Shown: positions 1-4,760 of the stretch, piece by piece
Layout: each line of letters opens with the position of its first letter
How positions within the stretch are numbered: position 1 is the stretch's first letter
From: Alcaligenaceae bacterium
Lineage (GTDB): Bacteria > Pseudomonadota > Gammaproteobacteria > Burkholderiales > Burkholderiaceae
Direction: 5' to 3'
Length of the DNA stretch: 5,593 bases
Assembly (NCBI GenBank): GCA_947372575.1
Contig: CANBUF010000152.1
Location: 1-5,593 of the forward strand
Notes under the pieces: generated by a model
What the model saw: only the letters and a program-made list of their open reading frames with translations
Told to the model about the DNA's origin: nothing
Databases searched by the model: none
Translations under genes and position numbers: made by a program

Positions 1-1912
1 TGCCAGCTGCGTTCAGATCCGCCCAGATTGCAGGGAGATTTTCTTTTTTGATGCCGAGCAAATCAATCCTCTGTCCACCTGTCACCTTGACGGTTGGTAC
101 CTGATATTTATCCGCCGCATCGGCAATCGCGCGTAATTCGTCAGGCGTGGTCAAGCCACCCCACATACGCGGAACCACAGAATAAGTACCATCTTTCTGA
201 ATATTCGCGTGCGCACGCTCGTTGATAAAACGCGATTGAGGATCATCGACTGCTTCGTGCGGAAAACTCGAAATCAAGTAATAGTTAATTGCTGGGCGAC
301 ATTTATCACAGCCGTTTGGAGTCTTCCAGTCCAGAGCACTAAACACCGCCTCCTTGGATGTGAGGTGTTTTCCTGTGATGGCCTCGCGCACGGTTTTGTG
401 TGAGTGTTCGGTACAGACACAAACTGGCTTGGTGTCTTTCGCTGAAGGTGTGTAAGCACCACCAATTGTCGAACCAAGGATTTGCTCAACCAGTCCCGTG
501 CACGAACCACAGGACGAAGAGGCCTTGGTGTGCTTGCGTACTTCGTCGAGCGTGAACAGGCCATTTTCCTTGATGGACTTCACAATCGTGCCTTTGCACA
601 CACCATTACAACCGCACACCTCTGCACTGTCAGGCATTGAGGCGGCCTGACTTTGTCCTTTATGTCCGGCGTCCCCCAGGTGCTGGTTGGCAAATGAATT
701 ACCGAACAGAAGTTGGCTGCGGATTTCATGGATATCCTGACCGTCTTTCATCAACTGAAAGTGCCAGCCGCCATCCGTCGTATCGCCGTAGAGCACGGCA
801 CCGACCACGCGATCGTTCTTGATCACAATCCGCTTGTAGATCCCTGCCTGCTTATCATGCAGCAGAATATCCTCGGTCTCTGGACCACCGCTGAAATCAC
901 CCGCGGAAAACACGTCAATTCCAGTGACCTTGAGTTTGGTTGATGTGACAGATCCCTTATACGAGGCAATACCGAAATTTGCCAGATGATTGGCGCAAAC
1001 TTTACCCTGTTCGAATAGCGGCGCGACTAAACCGTAGGCTACGCCACGATGCACGGCACACTCACCCACAGCATAGATGCTGGGATCAGTAATCGTTTGC
1101 AAAGTATCCGACACCTGGATGCCTCGAACACGCCCACTGCCACAATACAAGCCTGCCGCTTCGGCCAACGCATGATCAGGCCGGATACCAGCTGCGATCA
1201 CCACCAGATCTGCAGGCATTTGCATGCCATCTTTCAGACGAACGGCAGTGACACGGCCACCATCTTCTGCAAGCAAGGCTTCAGTATTGCGACCAAGTAA
1301 AAACTTCATTCCTTTAGCCTCAAGTGAGGCTTGCAGCATATCGGCTGCTGCCCGATCGAGCTGACGCTCCATGATCCAGTCGGCAAGATGCACAACAGTG
1401 ACTGACATGCCACGCATCATCAATCCGTTTGCTGCCTCCAGGCCGAGCAGGCCCGCTCCGATGACGACCGCATGCTTGTAGCGCGCCGCAGCATCAATCA
1501 TTGCCTCGGTATCAGCAATATCGCGATAGCCCAACACACCAGGCAAATCATTGCCTGGAATCGGTGGGATAAAAGGTTTAGAGCCCGTTGCAAGCAACAG
1601 ACGGTCGTATTCTTGTTCGGTACCATCGTCGGCGATCACACGACGGCGCACACGATCAATCGTGGTGACTTTCTTGCCTGTATGCAGCGTAATACCTTTG
1701 TCGCGGTACCAGTCAAGATTATTGAGCATGATCTCTGGCAACGTCATCTCCCCTGCCAGCACGGGCGAGAGCATGATGCGGTTGTAGTTACCATGCGGCT
1801 CGGCTCCAAAGACCGTGATGTCATATAAATCAGGGGCCAGTTTGAGCAGCTCCTCGATCGTTCGCACACCGGCCATACCGTTTCCGACGAGCACAAGTTT
1901 TTGTTTTTTCAT
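1..1912 (-). CDS. nirB: NAD(P)H nitrite reductase large subunit NirB, 3' end cut by window
   Basis: Cytoplasmic siroheme flavoprotein that reduces nitrite to ammonium with NAD(P)H. I translated 637 codons from the ATG at 1912-1910; the frame stays open to the window edge. Visible in order: FAD-binding Rossmann motif VGNGMAG (residues 9-15), LLLATGSKP (105-113), NAD(P)-binding VIGAGLLGLEAANGL (150-164), YAVGECA (280-286), a first [2Fe-2S] BFD-type set C433-x-C435 with C468-x-x-C471, a second set C498-x-C500 with C535-x-x-C538, then the ferredoxin-like half domain of nitrite/sulphite reductases (about 570-625, including TGGQRIDLLGI). The siroheme/4Fe-4S cysteines should follow outside the window, since family members are near 850 residues. 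GGAA at 1918-1921 lies 5 bases before the ATG. The gene follows cobA on the same strand but has its own sigma-54 promoter and attenuator, which suggests an assimilatory, nitrate/nitrite-inducible role. NasB is an equivalent name in assimilatory systems. Confidence 0.97.
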   Translation of the reverse strand, partial: MKKQKLVLVGNGMAGVRTIEELLKLAPDLYDITVFGAEPHGNYNRIMLSPVLAGEMTLPEIMLNNLDWYRDKGITLHTGKKVTTIDRVRRRVIADDGTEQEYDRLLLATGSKPFIPPIPGNDLPGVLGYRDIADTEAMIDAAARYKHAVVIGAGLLGLEAANGLMMRGMSVTVVHLADWIMERQLDRAAADMLQASLEAKGMKFLLGRNTEALLAEDGGRVTAVRLKDGMQMPADLVVIAAGIRPDHALAEAAGLYCGSGRVRGIQVSDTLQTITDPSIYAVGECAVHRGVAYGLVAPLFEQGKVCANHLANFGIASYKGSVTSTKLKVTGIDVFSAGDFSGGPETEDILLHDKQAGIYKRIVIKNDRVVGAVLYGDTTDGGWHFQLMKDGQDIHEIRSQLLFGNSFANQHLGDAGHKGQSQAASMPDSAEVCGCNGVCKGTIVKSIKENGLFTLDEVRKHTKASSSCGSCTGLVEQILGSTIGGAYTPSAKDTKPVCVCTEHSHKTVREAITGKHLTSKEAVFSALDWKTPNGCDKCRPAINYYLISSFPHEAVDDPQSRFINERAHANIQKDGTYSVVPRMWGGLTTPDELRAIADAADKYQVPTVKVTGGQRIDLLGIKKENLPAIWADLNAAG

Positions 1913-1935
1913 GATGATTCCGCGAAACAAAAAGC

Positions 1936-1989
1936 AAAAACGGCGCCCGTCGCTCCTCAAGATTCTCTCGAGAAACAACGGACGCCGTT
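1936..1989 (-). terminator. Intrinsic terminator (attenuator) in the nirB leader
   Basis: Read as minus-strand RNA, bases 1989-1968 pair with 1960-1939 over 22 uninterrupted base pairs around a 7-base loop (1961-1967). Seventeen pairs are Watson-Crick and five are G-U wobbles. The stem ends in a T run, TTTTTGCTTTTT (1940-1929). It lies 24 bases before the nirB start codon, inside the transcribed leader, so it should stop transcription before nirB unless antiterminated. Its 5' arm overlaps ANTAR hairpin 2 (1978-1995), making the two folds mutually exclusive. Confidence 0.9.
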
Positions 1990-1995
1990 GTCCGT
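1978..1995 (-). promoter_or_regulatory. ANTAR target hairpin 2 of the nirB leader
   Basis: Minus-strand RNA reads ACGGAC-AACGGC-GTCCGT: a perfect 6-bp stem closed by a hexaloop with A at loop position 1 and G at position 4, the known signature of ANTAR-bound RNA. Bases 1978-1989 are also the start of the terminator 5' arm, so stabilising this hairpin prevents terminator formation. Known for the family: NasR/EutV-type ANTAR proteins bind a two-hairpin RNA in this arrangement. The nearby NIT-ANTAR gene (3434-4699) is the inferred ligand. Confidence 0.85.
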
Positions 1996-2017
1996 AAATC
2001 CAAATTCTGGTTATGCG

Positions 2018-2037
2018 ACCAAGCTTCGTTGCCTGGC
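2018..2037 (-). promoter_or_regulatory. ANTAR target hairpin 1 of the nirB leader
   Basis: Minus-strand RNA reads GCCAGGC-AACGAA-GCTTGGT: a 7-bp stem (two G-U wobbles) with a hexaloop that again has A1 and G4. It starts about 6 bases after the predicted transcription start. It is separated from hairpin 2 by a 22-base linker (1996-2017) holding a small stem, CCA-GAATT-TGG (2000-2010). Two such hairpins upstream of and overlapping a terminator form the canonical ANTAR antitermination module. Confidence 0.85.
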
Positions 2038-2054
2038 GTAGTTATTTCAAATCA

Positions 2055-2071
2055 AGCAATATTTATGCCAG
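2055..2071 (-). promoter_or_regulatory. Sigma-54 promoter of nirB
   Basis: Minus strand CTGGCATAAATATTGCT fits the sigma-54 consensus YTGGCACGRNNNTTGCW at all defined positions except the CG after TGGCA. The GG and GC elements are correctly 10 bases apart. The expected start of transcription is near 2043-2044, giving a leader of about 130 nt ahead of nirB. It begins 26 bp after the cobA stop codon. I found no convincing NtrC dyad in the usual -100 to -160 range, which here lies inside cobA. Confidence 0.85.
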
Positions 2072-2097
2072 CTTTAAGATTTCACTCTGGTCACGCG

Positions 2098-2964
2098 TCA
2101 ATTCCGCCAACACAGGAGCTCAGGCCGCGATCGCTTCGAGCGTCGCAGCGTGATCGCTTCGAGCGTCGCAGCGTGATCGACTTGCTGAAGATGTGCCATG
2201 CCGGTCACCACATTGCCAACAATCATCACCGAGGGACTCCCAAGCTTTTCAGCTTCAAGTGTGTGGACAAGCTGTTCGAGCTGACAGGCGGCATGACGCT
2301 GACCAGGCAGGCTGGCATGCTGCACAATCGCAACCGGCGTGCTAGCAGGCAAGCCCTGCAATAAACCCATCATGATCGAAGCGGCACTGGTGACCCCCAT
2401 ATAAATCACCAGCGTCAGTCTCGCCTGGTGTGCACAGCGAGCCAGACTGGCCCAGTCAATCGCCGTATCGCCAGGTTTATGGTGCCCAGTGATCAGCAAG
2501 ACACCGTGTGCATGATCGCGATGCGTGAGCGGCACATTGAGTGCGCTTGCTGCCGCAAGCCCGGACGTGATGCCATTGACGACATGGACATGGATACCCG
2601 CAGCCTCTAGATGCTCGACCTCCTCACCTCCGCGACCAAAAATAAAGGGATCTCCACCTTTGAGACGCACTACGACCTCGCCGTTCTTGGCCTCTTGAAT
2701 CATCAGTTTTTCAATCAGGCTCTGGGGGGTGGATTTGCACCCTCCCCGTTTGCCAACATGAATGATGCGAGCCTGCGCGCAAGCATGCGCAAGCACCTCT
2801 TCATTGACCAGATCGTCCACCAACAGTACCGTTGCTTGCGAGATGGCACGGACAGCCTTGAGCGTGAGCAATTCTGGGTCTCCCGGGCCAGCGCCTACTA
2901 GCGTGACATCGCCCGCTTTTGCTGCGATCGAGAGATAATGTTTAGTGGCGTTCAGGGTGCTCAT
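2098..2964 (-). CDS. cobA: Uroporphyrinogen-III C-methyltransferase (SUMT)
   Basis: Uses two S-adenosylmethionine molecules to methylate uroporphyrinogen III to precorrin-2, the branch-point precursor of siroheme, the cofactor of the downstream NirB. The product has 288 residues and is a stand-alone SUMT without the oxidase/ferrochelatase half of CysG. Motifs: VTLVGAGPGDPELLTL (20-35), VGKRGG (70-75), LKGGDPFIFGRGGEE (101-115), GITSGLAAAS (131-140), LVIYMG (185-190). The ATG at 2964-2962 is chosen because the SUMT core starts about 19 residues later; only a weak GGA (2975-2977) lies 10 bases upstream. A 23-bp tandem duplication (2129-2174) shifts the frame at the 3' end. The natural end appears to be ...LEAIAA and stop at 2122-2120; the present protein instead continues after LEAI with TLRRSKRSRPELLCWRN. 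The catalytic core is untouched, so activity is probably kept. A sigma-54 promoter and ANTAR attenuator precede the gene. Confidence 0.96.
   Translation of the reverse strand: MSTLNATKHYLSIAAKAGDVTLVGAGPGDPELLTLKAVRAISQATVLLVDDLVNEEVLAHACAQARIIHVGKRGGCKSTPQSLIEKLMIQEAKNGEVVVRLKGGDPFIFGRGGEEVEHLEAAGIHVHVVNGITSGLAAASALNVPLTHRDHAHGVLLITGHHKPGDTAIDWASLARCAHQARLTLVIYMGVTSAASIMMGLLQGLPASTPVAIVQHASLPGQRHAACQLEQLVHTLEAEKLGSPSVMIVGNVVTGMAHLQQVDHAATLEAITLRRSKRSRPELLCWRN
2129..2174. repeat. Perfect 23-bp tandem duplication in the 3' end of cobA
   Basis: Bases 2129-2151 and 2152-2174 are identical (each starts GATCGCTTCGAGCG), followed by five bases of a third copy (2175-2179). The unit length is not a multiple of three. 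Removing one copy restores an in-frame ending EAIAA-stop with the TGA at 2122-2120, so the duplication is the likely derived state. It could be strand-slippage in the genome or an assembly artefact. Confidence 0.95.
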
Positions 2965-2998
2965 GGTTGTTCAATCCATTGGGAATTCAATTGTCGAT

Positions 2999-3032
2999 TC
3001 GGTCTGTTTGACGGACAGACATGACAAACCGA
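2999..3032 (-). promoter_or_regulatory. Additional stem-loop between the cobA attenuator and start codon
   Basis: Minus-strand RNA TCGGTTTGT (3032-3024) pairs with ACAGACCGA (3007-2999), a 9-bp stem with one G-U wobble. An alternative inner stem GTCTGT/ACAGAC uses the same 3' arm. It lies just after the terminator T run and before the cobA start region. It may protect or insulate the 5' end of read-through mRNA, or be incidental. No known family recognised. Confidence 0.4.
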
Positions 3033-3033
3033 C

Positions 3034-3091
3034 AAAAAAAAGACGCCCACTTCGGCTGCCAACTAAGTGTTGTCGAACCAAAATGGACGTC
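3034..3091 (-). terminator. Intrinsic terminator (attenuator) in the cobA leader
   Basis: Minus-strand RNA from 3091 pairs GACGTCCATTTTGGTT (3091-3076) with 3057-3042 in 16 continuous pairs, four of them G-U. A further small CAAC/GTTG stem lies in the apical region, and a run of eight T (3041-3034) follows. It sits about 70 bases before the cobA ATG and downstream of the predicted start of transcription, so it acts as an attenuator, not as the terminator of nasR. Its 5' arm overlaps ANTAR hairpin 2. Confidence 0.9.
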
Positions 3092-3103
3092 ATTGTCCGT
3101 TTC
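3080..3103 (-). promoter_or_regulatory. ANTAR target hairpin 2 of the cobA leader
   Basis: Minus-strand RNA folds GAAA-C-GGAC around the hexaloop AATGAC and pairs with GTCC-A-TTTT. This gives four GC-rich pairs, one C-A mismatch and four outer pairs; the loop has A1 and G4. The core ACGGACAATGACGTCC (3100-3085) matches the nirB hairpin-2 core ACGGACAACGGCGTCC at 14 of 16 bases. The overlap with the terminator 5' arm (3076-3091) gives the switch. Confidence 0.8.
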
Positions 3104-3149
3104 CTGCTTGAGAGGTCATCTGCTTTTACATAGGAGACCATCGCTGCAT

Positions 3150-3171
3150 AGAAAACCATCGTTGGCTTTCC
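3150..3171 (-). promoter_or_regulatory. ANTAR target hairpin 1 of the cobA leader
   Basis: Minus-strand RNA GGAAAGCC-AACGAT pairs back with GGTTTTCT: an 8-bp stem with two G-U wobbles and a hexaloop with A1 and G4, AACGAT against AACGAA in the nirB leader. It begins one or two bases after the predicted sigma-54 start. The 46-base linker to hairpin 2 is longer than in nirB, but GGTC/GACC (3139-3136 with 3117-3114) could fold part of it away. Confidence 0.8.
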
Positions 3172-3184
3172 TAAAAACACATAT

Positions 3185-3201
3185 GCAAAAAACATGCCAG
3201 T
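3185..3201 (-). promoter_or_regulatory. Sigma-54 promoter of cobA
   Basis: Minus strand CTGGCATGTTTTTTGCA fits YTGGCACGRNNNTTGCW except for T in place of C after TGGCA and T at the purine position. GG and GC are 10 bases apart. The expected start of transcription is near 3172-3173, just before ANTAR hairpin 1. A sigma-54 promoter needs an AAA+ enhancer-binding activator; the NtrC-like dyad at 3318-3334 is the obvious candidate site. Confidence 0.85.
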
Positions 3202-3433
3202 TCTTCACAGACGCTGACATAAGAGGCAAAAACAACTGCGGAAGTATCTCTATTGAGGAGGGCAAACAGGTCAGCCAGGCATCAAACGCTTCACTGCAGT
3301 GCAGCAATCAGTGCAAATGCACCATGCCGGTGCGCCTGCCAAGGAAGGATACTGACGCCTAAAACGAAGAGGAATGCCGATGCCTCAAGCAAGGCAGGAT
3401 GCTGATGCATGAGCCGCTCAAACCCAAGACAAA
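3202..3433. other. Upstream control region between nasR and the cobA promoter, no gene
   Basis: I see no credible coding sequence here. It holds the NtrC-like dyad (3318-3334), a second poor dyad (3287-3303, right half GTGCA only), a CACTGCAGTG palindrome (3292-3301), a weak 5-bp hairpin TGCCT/AGGCA (3381-3396) after the nasR stop that has no adjoining T run, and two degenerate direct repeats 50 bases apart (3341-3360 and 3391-3410, 16 of 20 identical). No strong nasR terminator is visible. Confidence 0.6.
3318..3334. promoter_or_regulatory. NtrC-type enhancer site upstream of cobA
   Basis: TGCACCATGCCGGTGCG matches the classical NtrC dyad TGCAC-N7-GTGCA at 9 of 10 defined bases. Its centre is about 153 bp upstream of the predicted cobA start, within the range usual for NtrC enhancers at sigma-54 promoters. 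It suggests that cobA is switched on under nitrogen limitation. Assignment to NtrC instead of a related activator is inference. Confidence 0.7.
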
Positions 3434-4699
3434 TTACTTGCGCTTGGGCAAAAGCTCAGCAACTGTCAAAACGGAATGCGCCACATCGACCAGTCGACGA
3501 TTCTGGCTCATCGCCTGTTGGCGCAACAGACTGTAGGCTTGATCTTCACTTAAAGCATGATGTGCCATCAACAGACCTTTGGCGCGTTCAATATGCTTGC
3601 GCTCATCAAGCGCGGCACGCACGGCAGCCAACTCCTCGTTCGCAGCCTGCAATTGATGAGTTTGAGTCTGCAACGTATCAAATATAGCGCGTGTCAGGCG
3701 CGAACCCATCGCGTCGATGGCTCGCGGATCAATTGGATCCTCGGTCTGGTCCAGTCCAGAAACCAGCACAGAACCAGGTGATGTCGGCTGCGTAGCGATG
3801 AAGTCAATCATCAAGGCTTGCTGGTCTTGCAACTCGGACTGCGCTTGGGCAACACGGGCCTGACACGCTTGTTGCAGACTCGTGGTCACATGCGTCTCGA
3901 CAAGATACATCTCATCCATGCGCTGCGTGCAGCAATCGAACCACGGATCTGCCATATTTGGCTCAACAGAGACACCCGGCGTCATAAGCTTGCGCCGCAT
4001 TCTTTCGATCTCCGTCATCGGCATGGTTCGCTGGAGCACTCGCCATTGAGTGAGAATAGTCTCGCCACAGATGCTCTCGAATCGTGCAAAACATTGCTCC
4101 TGCAACTCGATCAGATGCGTGAGCGACTGCAAATCCTCTGGGCATACCAGACCACTTGCAAAGGCTCTTGCCCCAGTTGCGCGTTCCTGCCCGACAAATT
4201 CCTTTCCCTGCATGAAATTGAATAACGCAACCAGTAAGCGTGAAACGGTTGCATCAACCGAGACGTCAGCCGCCTCAAAAACAAGCGACAACAAAGCACC
4301 AACAATCCGGTTATAGCCTTCGCTTGACTGCGCAGGAGAACAAGTCCGCTCACGCACACTATCGCGAATTTGAGAGAGGTCCTGAAGCGAATTCAAGGCG
4401 ATCGCAATCCGGGTACAGAGCCGCGAACCACCTGCCAATCCGTCACCGGGGTCAATTCGTTCAAGCCAGGCAAGCACATTATTCTGGGCCCTATCGCTAT
4501 CAGCGATGCGTTCAATCCATTGCAAACCAAAACGCTGACCTTCGGAAGCCCGATATACGTTGGACACACCGCGCTCGCGTTGCAACAACTGCACAAGTTC
4601 GCTTACCGCACGCACCAGCTCACAGGTACGATTCAGCTGTTCGAGCTCGTGAATCTCATAACGGCGAGCAGCGACAAGATAAGCAATGGGTGTTTGCAT
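3434..4699 (-). CDS. nasR: NIT-ANTAR nitrate/nitrite-responsive antiterminator, NasR-like
   Basis: Predicted RNA-binding antiterminator of 421 residues; Klebsiella NasR, the model, has about 390. The N-terminal, mostly helical part (about 20-270) looks like a NIT domain, which binds nitrate or nitrite. It carries LLQRERGVSNVYRAS (38-52), FVGQERATGARAFASG (168-183) and a C-proximal IERMRRKL (231-238); arginines in such segments are the expected ligand contacts, though I cannot assign them individually. A glutamine-rich helical linker (about 335-365) leads to the C-terminal ANTAR domain (about 362-417) with RKHIERAKGLLMAHHALSE, QAYSLLRQQAMSQNRRLVDVA, typical of the family. The ATG at 4699-4697 is the first possible start because an in-frame TGA lies three codons upstream; no Shine-Dalgarno sequence is visible, which may mean low expression. 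It lies 49 bp after the TAXI gene and upstream of two leaders with ANTAR-type RNA targets, its inferred sites of action. Confidence 0.92.
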   Translation of the reverse strand: MQTPIAYLVAARRYEIHELEQLNRTCELVRAVSELVQLLQRERGVSNVYRASEGQRFGLQWIERIADSDRAQNNVLAWLERIDPGDGLAGGSRLCTRIAIALNSLQDLSQIRDSVRERTCSPAQSSEGYNRIVGALLSLVFEAADVSVDATVSRLLVALFNFMQGKEFVGQERATGARAFASGLVCPEDLQSLTHLIELQEQCFARFESICGETILTQWRVLQRTMPMTEIERMRRKLMTPGVSVEPNMADPWFDCCTQRMDEMYLVETHVTTSLQQACQARVAQAQSELQDQQALMIDFIATQPTSPGSVLVSGLDQTEDPIDPRAIDAMGSRLTRAIFDTLQTQTHQLQAANEELAAVRAALDERKHIERAKGLLMAHHALSEDQAYSLLRQQAMSQNRRLVDVAHSVLTVAELLPKRK

Positions 4700-4720
4700 T
4701 AGAAATCAGGGTCAGAAAAA

Positions 4721-4760
4721 AGTACCGTTCAACTCGTCAAAGTAAGGTTCAACTCGTCAA
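4721..4760. repeat. 20-bp imperfect tandem repeat at the stop codon of the TAXI gene
   Basis: Bases 4721-4740 and 4741-4760 are 18 of 20 identical (AGTA[CC/AG]GTTCAACTCGTCAA). The copy at 4741-4760 holds the last three codons and TGA of the TAXI gene (Leu-Thr-Ser-stop); the other copy fills most of the gap before nasR. No promoter or terminator function is evident. Confidence 0.9.

Noticed and set aside
274..564. A 96-residue minus-strand open frame and several plus-strand frames between 209 and 1997
   Set aside because: They overlap the clear nirB reading frame, whose motifs account for this DNA.
2192..2208. A possible NtrC site for nirB inside cobA
   Set aside because: Only about half of the defined dyad positions match, and the DNA encodes the CobA segment VTGMAHL, so it is not supported.
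2971..3159. A possible 62-residue leader ORF on the minus strand starting at an ATG in the loop of cobA hairpin 1, with AGGA nine bases upstream
   Set aside because: It reads straight through both ANTAR hairpins and the terminator, its composition looks non-coding, and its start and ribosome-binding site are buried in hairpin 1. RNA-structure constraint explains the sequence better.
3021..3362. A 113-residue plus-strand open frame in the gap before cobA
   Set aside because: It covers the cobA leader, the sigma-54 promoter and the NtrC-like dyad and has no family-like motif.
3381..3396. A terminator for nasR
   Set aside because: The stem is only 5 bp and no T run follows directly, so I list it only as a weak hairpin.
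4700..4748. An ANTAR leader or sigma-70 promoter in front of nasR
   Set aside because: No A1/G4 hexaloop hairpins or terminator are present, and the TTGACG boxes in the repeat have no -10 element at a suitable distance.
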